In this document: piece by piece, positions 8,409 through 17,086 of the stretch
Position numbering within the stretch: position 1 is the first letter of the stretch
Layout: every line of letters starts with the position of its first letter
NCBI GenBank assembly: GCA_910587555.1
Contig: CAJULV010000025.1
Span: 1-52,892, forward strand
Direction: 5' to 3'
DNA length: 52,892 bases
Origin: an uncultured Acetatifactor sp.
GTDB lineage: Bacteria; Bacillota; Clostridia; Lachnospirales; Lachnospiraceae
Notes under the pieces: model-generated
What the model saw: the letters and a program-made list of their open reading frames with translations, nothing else
Database searches by the model: none
What the model was told of the DNA's origin: nothing
Made by a program: the position numbers and the translations under genes

Positions 8409-9791
8409 TCAGTTCCGGAACAAACACTCCATCACATCCTGGACGGTCCTCACGCCGATAATTTCGATTCTGCTGCCCTTGCGGCATTCCTCCGCACATA
8501 CCCAGGGCAGGATGCAGGTCTCGAAGCCCAGCCGTTCCGCTTCCAGAACACGCTGCTTTGCCATGCTTACACCCCGGACCTCGCCGCTTAAGCCCACCTC
8601 GCCGAAAGCCGCCAAGCGGGTACTCAGGACGTGGTTCCGGAAGCTGGACAGCACCGCAATCACCATCCCCAGGTCGATTGCCGGCTCCAGTATCTTCATG
8701 CCTCCGGTAATATTCACGTAAGCGTCACAGGCAGAAAGCTGAATTCCCGAACGCTTCTCCAGCACTGCCATCAGAAGGTTCATCCGGTTGAAGTCCGTGC
8801 CCGTGGCCTGTCTCCGAGGAATGCCGAAATTGCTGTGACATACCAGCGCCTGTATCTCCACCAGCAGCGGCCTGGTTCCCTCCATGGTACATGCCACTAC
8901 AGAACCGCTGGCATTCTCCGGCCTGCCGTTCAGCATATACTCCGAGGCATTCTCCACCTCCGCAAGCCCCTGTTCCCGCATCTCGAATACGCCTATCTCA
9001 TTGGTAGACCCAAACCGGTTCTTCACCCCGCGCAGAATACGGTAAGAGGCATGCCTGTCCCCCTCGAAGTACAGCACCGCATCCACCATATGCTCCAGCA
9101 CCCGGGGTCCCGCCACGGTTCCCTCCTTGGTCACATGGCCCACAATCAGAATGGACACGCCGAAGCCCTTTGCCAGCTGCAGCAGTCCGGCCGTGGATTC
9201 CCTCACCTGGGATACACTGCCCGGCGCGGCGGATACATTATCATTGTACATGGTCTGAATGGAATCGATAACCACCACCTCCGGCTTTCTGTTCCGGATA
9301 ACATCCGATATCTCCCCCAGGTTGGTCTCGCAGAGCAAAAGCATCCTGGAGGAAAATTTCCCGATTCTGTCCGCCCGCATCTTAATCTGCGCCGGAGACT
9401 CCTCGCCGGATATGTACAGCACGCTGTGACCCTGCGCAGACAGATTCCGGCATACCTGCAGGAGCAGTGTTGACTTGCCGATGCCCGGGTCTCCGCCCAC
9501 CAGCGTCAGGGAACCCTGTACGATTCCGCCGCCCAGAACCCTGTCCAGTTCTCCCATTCCCGTGGAAAAGCGGGCTTCTTCCCCCACAGTCACCTCGGAC
9601 AGCACTGCCGGCGCCACCCTGTCCCTTCTGTCAGAAACTGCTGAGGCACGCCCTCCCGCAGATGCCTTGCTGACGCTTTCCTCCACAAACGTATTCCATT
9701 CCTTACAGCCAGGACACTGCCCCATCCATTTGGAGGACTCATATCCGCAGTTCTGGCAGAAGAAAACGGTAGTATTCTTGCCCTTCGCCAT
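8409..9791 (-). CDS. radA: DNA repair protein RadA (DnaB-like branch-migration helicase)
   Basis: RadA helps RecA-mediated recombination by branch migration. The start at 9791 is preceded by GGAAAGGG; ATGs further upstream lack a site and overlap a hairpin. The 460 residues show the N-terminal C4 zinc finger (CQNCGYESSKWMGQCPGC), a RecA-like ATPase with Walker A GGDPGIGKST (about 95), the RadA-specific motif KNRFGSTNEIG (about 250), and a C-terminal Lon-protease-like domain with RQATGTDFNRMNLLMAVLEK and GEVGLSGEVRGV, which lacks protease function in this family. Normal length. Confidence 0.96.
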   Translation of the reverse strand: MAKGKNTTVFFCQNCGYESSKWMGQCPGCKEWNTFVEESVSKASAGGRASAVSDRRDRVAPAVLSEVTVGEEARFSTGMGELDRVLGGGIVQGSLTLVGGDPGIGKSTLLLQVCRNLSAQGHSVLYISGEESPAQIKMRADRIGKFSSRMLLLCETNLGEISDVIRNRKPEVVVIDSIQTMYNDNVSAAPGSVSQVRESTAGLLQLAKGFGVSILIVGHVTKEGTVAGPRVLEHMVDAVLYFEGDRHASYRILRGVKNRFGSTNEIGVFEMREQGLAEVENASEYMLNGRPENASGSVVACTMEGTRPLLVEIQALVCHSNFGIPRRQATGTDFNRMNLLMAVLEKRSGIQLSACDAYVNITGGMKILEPAIDLGMVIAVLSSFRNHVLSTRLAAFGEVGLSGEVRGVSMAKQRVLEAERLGFETCILPWVCAEECRKGSRIEIIGVRTVQDVMECLFRN

Positions 9792-9812
9792 TTTTTCCCT
9801 TTCCATACAGAA

Positions 9813-9860
9813 AGCTCCGGAAGCAGCACTGTGAATCACAACAGCCAGTCCTCCGGAGCT
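9813..9860 (-). terminator. Hairpin between the 137-residue protein gene and radA
   Basis: AGCTCCGG (9853-9860 read on minus) pairs perfectly with CCGGAGCT (9813-9820), followed by TTTCTG. The T-tract is weak, so termination may be partial and radA may receive read-through. Confidence 0.45.
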
Positions 9861-9873
9861 TCAGCTCAAGAAC

Positions 9874-10287
9874 TTAAATCTGCACTACTCTCACTGGAAC
9901 CTCATCCGCTGCCCCGATTTCCACGCTTAAGGACAGTTTCCCGCCGAAGCCCGTCTTGATGGCGCCTATACTTGTGCCGTCCACAAACACCTCGTACGCC
10001 CTGTCGTCCGTCAGCCCAATGGTAATCTGTGCATCTTCGTCCCCTTCCACGATAAATTCCACGCCGTCTTCCTTCTCCCCAAAATGCAGAACACTTGTTC
10101 CCGGCACGGATTCGTAGAGAAACATCCCGTTCTTTTCCAGCTTGGTGATCTCCTTGCAGGTCTTCACTTTCAGCAAATCTCCGGCATGCTGATAATCCTC
10201 CACCTTAGCCTTCTTCTCCAGCTTATGGTTGCCAAAACTGATCGTACCGTCCGTCTCGCTCCGGAGCAACTCCTCCACCACTGCCAT
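9874..10287 (-). CDS. Small all-beta cytoplasmic protein of unknown function
   Basis: Product of 137 residues with no signal peptide or membrane segment. It starts MAVVEELLRSETDGTISFGNHKL; the second half is rich in short beta-strand-like segments (VEFIVEGDEDAQITIGL, YEVFVDGTSIGAIKTGFGGKLSLSVEI). I recall relatives in Lachnospiraceae that databases often label 'endosialidase', but nothing here supports an enzyme: no catalytic motif is visible and it is much too short. GGAGG precedes the start. A plausible promoter (TTGTAG, 17 nt, TATTAT) lies just upstream, and a hairpin follows, so it may be its own unit between clpC and radA. Confidence 0.8.
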   Translation of the reverse strand: MAVVEELLRSETDGTISFGNHKLEKKAKVEDYQHAGDLLKVKTCKEITKLEKNGMFLYESVPGTSVLHFGEKEDGVEFIVEGDEDAQITIGLTDDRAYEVFVDGTSIGAIKTGFGGKLSLSVEIGAADEVPVRVVQI

Positions 10288-10365
10288 TTGTATACCCTCC
10301 TGTCATTCTTAAATGCTGTCGTACTTACAGTATAATATAAATCACTGCCGTTTTCTACAAATTTT

Positions 10366-12813
10366 TTAGTTTTTTTCCTTTACCGTAAAACATACCTTCC
10401 CGTTTTTATAACCCACAGATACGGAGTCGCCGGGCTGCACCTTCTTCAACAGGATTTCCTCCGCAAGGGCATCCTCCACTACGGACTGGATCGCCCGCTT
10501 CAGCGGCCTTGCCCCCATTCTTGCATCCGAGTATTTTTCCACCAGATGCTCTTTCATGGCTGCACTCATACTCAGCCTGATATCCATCTGCGCCTCGCAC
10601 CGCTTATACAGATTGGAAGCCAGCAGGCTCACAATGGCCTTCATGTTCTCCTGGTTCAGCTGATGGAAGACAATTATGTCGTCAATACGATTGATAAATT
10701 CCGGTTTGAAGCTGCGCTTCACCTCTTCCATGACTCCTGTTTTCATCCGCTCATAATCCCGCTTTGCGTCACTCACCGCCGCAAAACCCAGGTTCTTCGG
10801 GTCTACAATTCTCTGCGCCCCCGCGTTGGAGGTCATAATCAGAACCGTATTCTTAAAGCTCACCTTCCTGCCTTTGGAATCCGTGATATGGCCGTCATCC
10901 AGGATCTGAAGCAGAATATTGAACACATCGGGATGTGCCTTCTCTATCTCATCAAACAGCACCACGGAATACGGATTGCGCCTTACCTTCTCACTGAGCT
11001 GTCCCCCGTCGTCAAATCCCACATAGCCGGGCGGCGAACCGATCATTTTGGACACGGAGTGCCCTTCCATATACTCAGACATATCGACGCGGATAATTGC
11101 ATCCTCCGTGCCGAACATGGCTTCCGCCAGCGCCTTGGAAAGCTCCGTCTTGCCCACGCCGGTAGGGCCCAGGAACAGGAAGGAACCGATGGGGCGTTTG
11201 GGGTCCTTGAGTCCCACACGTCCTCTGCGCATGGCCTTTGCAACCGCTGTCACCGCTTCTTCCTGCCCGATAACCCTCTTGTGCAGGATGCTCTCCAGCT
11301 TCAGCAGCCGCTCGCTTTCTTTCTGGGCCAGCTTCGCCACCGGAATCTTGGTCCACATGGCAACCACTTCCGCAATCTCGTTTTCGCCAATGGTATAATT
11401 CCGCCCTGACTCCTGGCTCTCAGAGCGTTTCTTCACCCTCTGGTATTTTTTCACCAGCTCATCCTGACTGCGTTTGATTTCCACCGCCTGGGAGAATGCC
11501 TCCATACGGATGGACCGCTCAATCTGCTGGTCCATCTTCCGTATCTCTTCCAGTAAGCTTTTCTGCCTGTCCGGCATATCAATCGATCTCAGCCTGGCGC
11601 TTGCCGCCGCCTCATCTATCAGGTCAATGGCCTTATCCGGCAGGTTCCTGTCATTGATATAGCGGGCGGACAGCCTCACTGCAGCCTCCACCGCCTCCAC
11701 CGCAATGGTTACTCTGTGATGCTCTTCATACTTTTCCTTGATGCCTTCCAGGATACGGATTGCCTCCTCCTGGGTAGGCTCCTCTACATTCACCGGCTGA
11801 AAACGCCGCTCCAGCGCAGCGTCCTTTTCGATATACTTGCGGTACTCCACTATCGTCGTCGCTCCGATGAGCTGAAGCTCCCCTCTCGCCAGGGAAGGCT
11901 TCAGTATATTGGATGCATCGATTGCACCCTCAGCCCCGCCTGCGCCAATCAGCGTATGCAGTTCATCCAGGAACAGGATGACATTCCCGTCATCAATCAC
12001 TTCCCGTATCACTTTCTTAATCCGCTCTTCAAATTCACCGCGGTATTTGCTGCCTGCAACCATGCCGGACAGATCCAGGGTAAGAACCCGCTTTTCCTTG
12101 ACGGTAAAAGGTACCTTGCCCTCCACTATGCGCTGCGCCAGGCCCTCCACCACCGCCGTCTTACCTACGCCCGGCTCTCCGATGAGGCAGGGATTGTTCT
12201 TGGTCCGGCGGCTCAGAATCTGAACCAGACGGGCAATTTCATCCTCCCGCCCGATAACGGGGTCCAGCCTGCCTTCCCTGGCCATGGCTGTCAGGTCTTT
12301 GCTGTACTGTGCCAGTGCGGAGCCTTTTCCCCTTCCCGGCATCCGCTTTCCCAGGTCCTCCTTGTACAGGCCGGCATCCTGGCCGATGGCCACCAGCGTA
12401 TCGGCATACACCTTCTGCACATTGATCCCCATGGTATTCAGAAGGCGAAAGGCCACATTCTCGCCTTCCTTAATGATTGCCATCAGGAGATGCTCCGTCC
12501 CCGTCTCCTTCTGTCCGAACCTGGCTGCCTGCCTGTGAGCCTCCTCCAGAATCTTTTTCGCCCGGGGAGAATATCCCTCCCTCTCCTTCAGCCCCACGCC
12601 GCCTTCAAATGCAATCAGTTCCTGGATCATATCCAGAACCTGCTTCAGTCCCACACCGTTATCTTTCAGGACCCTGTGCGCCACGCCTTTCTCTTCCCTT
12701 AACAATCCCGCAAGAATATGTTCTGTTCCCACATAGCCCTGCTTCAGACGGCCCGCAAATTTGGACGCATGGTTCAGTGCCTCCCGGGCCCTGTCCGTAA
12801 ACTCTGACTGCAT
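10366..12813 (-). CDS. clpC: ClpC-type AAA+ unfoldase of the Clp protease
   Basis: Hexameric unfoldase that feeds proteins to ClpP. The start at 12813 (MQSEFTDRAREAL) is preceded by AGGG at 7 nt and matches usual ClpC N-termini; an ATG 15 nt upstream lacks a proper site. The 815 residues contain a double Clp-N domain (1-145), AAA1 with GEPGVGKTAVVEG and FLDELHTLIGAGGAEG, a coiled UVR-like middle segment (about 415-460), AAA2 with GPTGVGKTELSKALAE and LFDEIEKAHPDVFN, and a D2-small domain. ctsR, mcsA and mcsB, the usual partners in Bacillus, are absent; a GntR-type regulator precedes it instead by 66 nt. Confidence 0.95.
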   Translation of the reverse strand: MQSEFTDRAREALNHASKFAGRLKQGYVGTEHILAGLLREEKGVAHRVLKDNGVGLKQVLDMIQELIAFEGGVGLKEREGYSPRAKKILEEAHRQAARFGQKETGTEHLLMAIIKEGENVAFRLLNTMGINVQKVYADTLVAIGQDAGLYKEDLGKRMPGRGKGSALAQYSKDLTAMAREGRLDPVIGREDEIARLVQILSRRTKNNPCLIGEPGVGKTAVVEGLAQRIVEGKVPFTVKEKRVLTLDLSGMVAGSKYRGEFEERIKKVIREVIDDGNVILFLDELHTLIGAGGAEGAIDASNILKPSLARGELQLIGATTIVEYRKYIEKDAALERRFQPVNVEEPTQEEAIRILEGIKEKYEEHHRVTIAVEAVEAAVRLSARYINDRNLPDKAIDLIDEAAASARLRSIDMPDRQKSLLEEIRKMDQQIERSIRMEAFSQAVEIKRSQDELVKKYQRVKKRSESQESGRNYTIGENEIAEVVAMWTKIPVAKLAQKESERLLKLESILHKRVIGQEEAVTAVAKAMRRGRVGLKDPKRPIGSFLFLGPTGVGKTELSKALAEAMFGTEDAIIRVDMSEYMEGHSVSKMIGSPPGYVGFDDGGQLSEKVRRNPYSVVLFDEIEKAHPDVFNILLQILDDGHITDSKGRKVSFKNTVLIMTSNAGAQRIVDPKNLGFAAVSDAKRDYERMKTGVMEEVKRSFKPEFINRIDDIIVFHQLNQENMKAIVSLLASNLYKRCEAQMDIRLSMSAAMKEHLVEKYSDARMGARPLKRAIQSVVEDALAEEILLKKVQPGDSVSVGYKNGKVCFTVKEKN

Positions 12814-12879
12814 ATCTTTCCCTCTCATTCCGCCGCCTCTGCCCGGGAATTGACACTTCCCCGGAACGGCTCATCACTC

Positions 12880-13257
12880 TTATTCATAATCTTCGTAGAT
12901 TTCCTCAATTAATTCATAAATTTCTTCTTTTGATATATTTTTGCAGCTGCCCTTTGCCAGAATGACCTGAAGCTCTCTTTTTAATTCGGCCAGTGTCCGC
13001 ATCCTGTCCGCATCCACGGCGATGACAGCACCTCTTCTCCTGTCAACCTTGACATAGCCTTCCTGTTTTAAGACAGTGTATGCCTTGTTCACCGTATGCA
13101 TATTAATGCCTATGGAATCCGCCAGCTGCCGTACGCTCGGAAGGGAATCACCCTCCTGAAACCGTGAGGCCGCAATCCCCATGATAATCTGGTTGCAAAG
13201 CTGCAGATACAGCGCCTCGTCACTGTTAAAATCAATCTCAATCATCATATGCTTCAT
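12880..13257 (-). CDS. GntR-family regulator, YtrA-like
   Basis: Short GntR repressor of 125 residues: an N-terminal winged helix (about 12-80) with LPSVRQLADSIGINMHTVNKAY as recognition helix and QEGYVKVDRRRGAVI as wing, then a short helical tail (85-125) ending EEIYEDYE. The missing large effector domain is typical of the YtrA subfamily, which usually controls adjacent ABC transporters. Here no transporter is near and the next gene is clpC, probably in the same transcript. The start is uncertain: a weak AGGG precedes the ATG at 13257, and a second in-frame ATG lies four codons on. Confidence 0.85.
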   Translation of the reverse strand: MKHMMIEIDFNSDEALYLQLCNQIIMGIAASRFQEGDSLPSVRQLADSIGINMHTVNKAYTVLKQEGYVKVDRRRGAVIAVDADRMRTLAELKRELQVILAKGSCKNISKEEIYELIEEIYEDYE

Positions 13258-13397
13258 TATCCCTGTTCAGCCGTATTCCGGTTCCGCATCTGCCCGGACG
13301 CACCCGGATGTAGGCAGCTCCTCCGGCCGCCCAATGATGCGTCCGTAAATCCGCCGGGGTACAGTTCAGGAAAATACCGTTTGATCGTCCCGCTTAA

Positions 13398-13426
13398 ATC
13401 ATAAATCAGCCGCGGAATACTGTCAA
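13398..13426 (-). promoter_or_regulatory. Strong sigma-A-type promoter of gntR-clpC
   Basis: Minus strand: perfect TTGACA (13421-13426), 17-nt spacer, TATGAT (13398-13403). It gives a leader of about 135 nt before gntR. No CIRCE or CtsR operator was recognised. Confidence 0.8.
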
Positions 13427-13470
13427 CCGATGCGGAAAAAATTTAGAGCATTTTTAGAAATGGAAGGAAA

Positions 13471-13501
13471 ACAGGGAGTACCCCTGCGGAATATTCCCTG
13501 T
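13471..13501 (-). terminator. Terminator of the SH3/RPAG-repeat gene
   Basis: ACAGGGA (minus, from 13501) pairs with TCCCTGT (to 13471), followed by TTTTCC, 15 nt beyond the stop codon. It separates the pur-SH3 transcript from the gntR promoter. Confidence 0.7.
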
Positions 13502-13515
13502 CTTACCTTACATCC

Positions 13516-15123
13516 TTATTCGTCGTAATTTAAGAATTCGTGTGCAAAATCATCGTCTTCGTCTTCAGCCATGAAATTCCTTGGCTGCGCTTTCTGGGAA
13601 TTTGCCTGTGCAGACCTTGCGGGTCTGGGATTTTGTGCCGGGCCGCCCCGCTGTGCGGAATCCGCCGCCCTGCCCGTTCCCTGGACCGCTCCCGCAGGCC
13701 TTCTGGTTCCCTGCTGTGCGCCTGCCTGCCCCCGTGCGTTCCCCGCAGAACCCGGACCGACTCCCATGGTCCTCGGTCCCTCGGCTCCTGCCGGCCTGGG
13801 TTCCTGCATCGTCCTCACCGGACGCTGGCCCTGAGGCGCTCCTGTCAGCCTCGCACCCTGTGACGTACCTGCCGGACGCTGGCCCTGGGTCATTCCCGCC
13901 GGCCTTACACCCTGGCCGCTTCCCGCCGGACGCTGGCCCTGGGATGTTCCCGTCGGCCTGCTCCCCTGAGTCCCTGCCGGACGCTGGCCCTGATTTCCTG
14001 TGCGCTCACCCTGACCATATCCGGAAGAACGCTGGCCCTGGGATGCCCCTGCCGGGCGCTGGCCGTGTCCCGCCGGCCTGGCTCCCGCAGGTCTCTCCTG
14101 TCCGCCGGAACGGCCCGGTCTCTGTGTACTCGACGGCGTCTTTTTCTTCCTTATCGTCTCTTTCTCGACTTCGTTAAAGTACGCGGAGTCCATCATATCC
14201 CTGATCTTGAAGACCAGGAACGCAATCCCCGCCGCTGCCGCAACCAGCAAAAAGACCAGAATAATAATGATAACCTTCTGATTCTTTATTGTCTTTTCAC
14301 TTTTTTCAACAAGCTCACCGTTATTCTTCACGCCCTCAAACAGCTTGTCTATGGCATATCCCTTCGGTTCCGCACCCGTATTGTCGACCAGCAGCCATGC
14401 ACCGTCCTGCAGCATTGTCTCATACAGCTTGGGTTCGGGTTCCGGAACCGCGGTTGGCTCGGGTTCTTCCGGCACGGCCGGCTCTTCTGTGAGAGGAGTC
14501 AGTTCCTCCGCCAGCGTGACATAGTCATATCTGATAAATCCTTCTATCTGCGTCTCTCCTGACAGGCAGTTTACCTGATACCAAGTCCTCCCGTCGGCAT
14601 CCGTGGCCTGCCCCGTGACGGTCAGCATGGTCTGCGCGGCAACTTCCGCAATAATCTGACCTTCCGAGGACGCACTGTCCCGAATCTTCCCCGACTCACC
14701 GGATACCGTGGCATTTACGGGATTCACAGCCGTAACGTCCGGAGGCGCGGCCGCGCCGCCCTCCTGGTTTCCGCCTTCTCCTCCCTCCGGCGGCGTACTT
14801 CCCTCCGAAATCTCCACAAGGTCGGAACGAATATATCCTGTAATATCACCGCTTTTCACCTGGTACCAGGTATTGCCGTCTCCTCCCTGCACCTGGCTGA
14901 TAACCGTCAGCACCTTTCCGTTTTCGGCACCGCCTACCGCCGCACTGGAAGCGCTGGCCTCCTTCCTTATATTTGCACCCTTGGGAGCTGTTACCTTCGC
15001 CTGGGATTCCGCATGACTCACCATCTTCGACTGCGTAAATGCCCAACCGAAGATTCCCAATCCCAATACCAGCGCAATCGCTCCTGTCAGAAGCCTTTTT
15101 CTTACCCTGTATGCCTTTTTCAT
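13516..15123 (-). CDS. Bitopic SH3-domain protein with a long RPAG/QGQ-repeat cytoplasmic tail
   Basis: Not assigned to a characterised protein. The 535 residues read: basic N-terminus and hydrophobic segment (11-29); first SH3-like domain (about 43-105); Gly/Glu/Pro linker; second SH3-like domain (about 138-204); Pro/Glu stretch (208-232); a short globular piece (232-275); a strong transmembrane helix (284-306); then KIRDMMDSAYFNEVEKETIRKKK. After that come about 180 residues of Arg/Gly/Gln/Pro/Ala low-complexity repeats (QGQRPAG and variants), ending in an acidic tip with EDEDDDFAHEFLNYDE. Positive residues after the helix suggest the SH3 part is outside and the tail inside. It lies 20 nt after the zinc-finger gene, at the end of the pur cluster. 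Function unknown; wall sensing by the SH3 domains is inference. Confidence 0.85.
   Translation of the reverse strand: MKKAYRVRKRLLTGAIALVLGLGIFGWAFTQSKMVSHAESQAKVTAPKGANIRKEASASSAAVGGAENGKVLTVISQVQGGDGNTWYQVKSGDITGYIRSDLVEISEGSTPPEGGEGGNQEGGAAAPPDVTAVNPVNATVSGESGKIRDSASSEGQIIAEVAAQTMLTVTGQATDADGRTWYQVNCLSGETQIEGFIRYDYVTLAEELTPLTEEPAVPEEPEPTAVPEPEPKLYETMLQDGAWLLVDNTGAEPKGYAIDKLFEGVKNNGELVEKSEKTIKNQKVIIIILVFLLVAAAAGIAFLVFKIRDMMDSAYFNEVEKETIRKKKTPSSTQRPGRSGGQERPAGARPAGHGQRPAGASQGQRSSGYGQGERTGNQGQRPAGTQGSRPTGTSQGQRPAGSGQGVRPAGMTQGQRPAGTSQGARLTGAPQGQRPVRTMQEPRPAGAEGPRTMGVGPGSAGNARGQAGAQQGTRRPAGAVQGTGRAADSAQRGGPAQNPRPARSAQANSQKAQPRNFMAEDEDDDFAHEFLNYDE
13624..14097 (-). repeat. Tandem RPAG-encoding repeats
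   Basis: Imperfect tandem units of mostly 10-14 codons encode QGQRPAG with variable spacers (TSQ, SGQ, MTQ, APQ). On the plus strand the recurring core is CCGGACGCTGGCCCTG, seen repeatedly between about 13820 and 14070. Copy number is likely to vary between strains by slippage. Confidence 0.75.
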
Positions 15124-15143
15124 TCAGTCTCCTCTCATTGCTC

Positions 15144-15596
15144 TTAATTATCCCTTGTAAATCGTCTCTGCCCTTCTTCACCCTTCTGTTCCAGGCCAAA
15201 TCCGCGTGCATTCTTATTCAGCAGTTCCCTCTGCTTTTCTTCCAGATTGCGATGCACCTTGATCTCACACTCCGGGCAATACTGTCCCGAACGAATCTGC
15301 TTGCCGCATAGTTCACACCGCATATACACCTTGGAGCCTTCCGCGATCTCCAGCTTGCCGTCCTTCAACAGGCGCCTGATCGTACGCTGCGGCACCCCCA
15401 CGGCTTCCTCAATCTGCGCAGCCGTGGCGCCCTTATGATCCTCGATATAGCCTCTCACTTTCCCGTAATCATCAAAATCCACTGCGCCGCAGTCCTCACA
15501 GTGGTACTCTCCTACTCCCTTAAAAACCATGACACCGCCGCACTCTTTACATACACGGGGTATATTATACATATCCAATGACCCAAGCCCGTTCAC
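15144..15596 (-). CDS. Small zinc-binding helix-turn-helix protein, YvyF/TIGR03826-like
   Basis: About 150 residues. It has an N-terminal zinc ribbon (CKECGGV and CEDCGAVDFDDYGKVRGYI), a winged-helix-like middle with ATAAQIEEAVGVPQRTIRRLLKDGKLEI, and a second zinc ribbon (MRCELCGKQIRSGQYCPEC), then a charged helical tail. The order matches the YvyF family, known from flagellar gene clusters of Bacillus; no flagellar gene is present here. The GTG at 15596 was preferred because GGAGG lies 8 nt upstream; an ATG five codons earlier (15611) lies almost on top of its own site. It sits between purD and the SH3 gene and is probably co-transcribed. Role unknown; DNA or RNA binding is plausible. Confidence 0.8.
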   Translation of the reverse strand: MNGLGSLDMYNIPRVCKECGGVMVFKGVGEYHCEDCGAVDFDDYGKVRGYIEDHKGATAAQIEEAVGVPQRTIRRLLKDGKLEIAEGSKVYMRCELCGKQIRSGQYCPECEIKVHRNLEEKQRELLNKNARGFGLEQKGEEGQRRFTRDN

Positions 15597-15682
15597 AGGC
15601 AACACCTCCATTCTCCTTTATTGATTCCGATATCATGACTTCCACCGGACCGCTTCCGCGGCACAGTCAAAGCGCAATCCGT

Positions 15683-16960
15683 TTATGCCTCGTCAATCGC
15701 TTTCCCGATATCATGACGCATGTATCGATTGGAAAAAGTCACCCACTCCGCCGCCTGGTATGCCTTTGAACGGGCTTCCTTCAGAGTCGCTCCCTTAGCT
15801 GTCACCCCCAGGACACGTCCCCCGTTGGTCACGACGTTCCCCTTATCATCGAATTTGCTTCCCGCGTGGAAGCAATAATAATCCGCTTTCCCCTCAAAAT
15901 GCTCCAAGCCGTTGATGGCAAAACCTTTTTTATAAGAAACCGGATATCCTTCCGACGCAAGCACCACGCACACAGCCGCATTATCTTCAAATTTCAGTTC
16001 AACATTCTCCAATGTACCGTCTATGCACGCATCCACCACATCCATCAGGTCATTCTGCATTCTGCAGAGTACTACCTGCGTCTCCGGATCGCCGAACCTA
16101 GCATTGTACTCCAGCACTTTCGGGCCTTCCGGCGTCAGCATCAGTCCAAAGAAAATGACACCCTTAAATTCCCTTCCTTCGGCAGCCATGGCATCCACCG
16201 TAGGCTGATAGATATGCTTCCGGCAGAACTCATCGATTTCCGCCGTATAGAAGGGACTGGGTGAAAAACAGCCCATGCCTCCCGTATTCGGGCCCTCGTC
16301 CCCGTCGTAGGCTCGCTTGTGGTCCTGCGCGGAGGTCATGGTCCTGACAGTCCTGCCGTCCACGAAAGCCAGCACGGACACCTCCCTGCCGGTAAGGAAT
16401 TCTTCCACCACCAACACGTCTCCGGCACTGCCGAAATGCTTATCCTGCATGATTTCCCTGACGCCAGCCCGGGCCTCTTCCAGGGTATTGCAGATCAGGA
16501 CGCCCTTGCCCAGCGCCAGCCCGTCCGCCTTCAGCACAACGGGCATTCGTGCATTTTCCAGATAGGCCATTGCCTTCTCCGGATCGTCAAAATTCTCATA
16601 GGCGGCCGTGGGAATTCCGTATTTTTTCATCAAATCCTTTGAAAAAGCCTTGCTCCCCTCCAGGATTGCGGCATTTTTCCTGGGTCCGAACACCCGCAGC
16701 CCCTCTGCCTCCAGTACATCCACCAATCCGGCCGCCAGTGGGTCGTCCGGCGCCACAAATACCAGGTCCACCTTCTTATCCTTCGCATATGCCGCGATTT
16801 TGTCAAATTCCATCACCCCGATGGAAGGCTCACACTCCGCAATCTGCGCAATCCCCGCATTGCCGGGAATACAGTAAAGCCTGTCAACCCGCCTGCTCTT
16901 CTTCATGCCCGCCGCGATCGCATGCTCCCGCCCGCCGCCGCCTATGATCAAAACCTTCAT
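15683..16960 (-). CDS. purD: Phosphoribosylamine-glycine ligase (GAR synthetase)
   Basis: Joins 5-phosphoribosylamine and glycine with ATP, step 2 of purine synthesis. The 425 residues show MKVLIIGGGGREHAIA at the N-terminus, FVAPDDPLAAGLVD, the ATP-grasp region (KADGLALGKGVLICN, about 145) and the PurD signature FNARFGDPETQ-like segment EYNARFGDPETQ (about 290), then the C-terminal domain. Length and motifs are normal. It follows purN by 126 nt on the same strand. Confidence 0.97.
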   Translation of the reverse strand: MKVLIIGGGGREHAIAAGMKKSRRVDRLYCIPGNAGIAQIAECEPSIGVMEFDKIAAYAKDKKVDLVFVAPDDPLAAGLVDVLEAEGLRVFGPRKNAAILEGSKAFSKDLMKKYGIPTAAYENFDDPEKAMAYLENARMPVVLKADGLALGKGVLICNTLEEARAGVREIMQDKHFGSAGDVLVVEEFLTGREVSVLAFVDGRTVRTMTSAQDHKRAYDGDEGPNTGGMGCFSPSPFYTAEIDEFCRKHIYQPTVDAMAAEGREFKGVIFFGLMLTPEGPKVLEYNARFGDPETQVVLCRMQNDLMDVVDACIDGTLENVELKFEDNAAVCVVLASEGYPVSYKKGFAINGLEHFEGKADYYCFHAGSKFDDKGNVVTNGGRVLGVTAKGATLKEARSKAYQAAEWVTFSNRYMRHDIGKAIDEA

Positions 16961-17086
16961 GCCGTCACCTCTTTATTGTTTTCTGTCTTTCTCTCCGCAA
17001 TGGCCGGCTCCTGTCCGCCGTCCAGCCGGCGCTATGTATAAAAGCTGCTGTCACATCCTCCGAGGTCCTGCCGTCTTCCCGCGCCC

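Noticed and set aside
13624..14097. CRISPR-like array in the repetitive DNA
   Set aside because: The units are in frame with a protein, of variable length, and have no conserved repeat-spacer pattern. They are coding tandem repeats.
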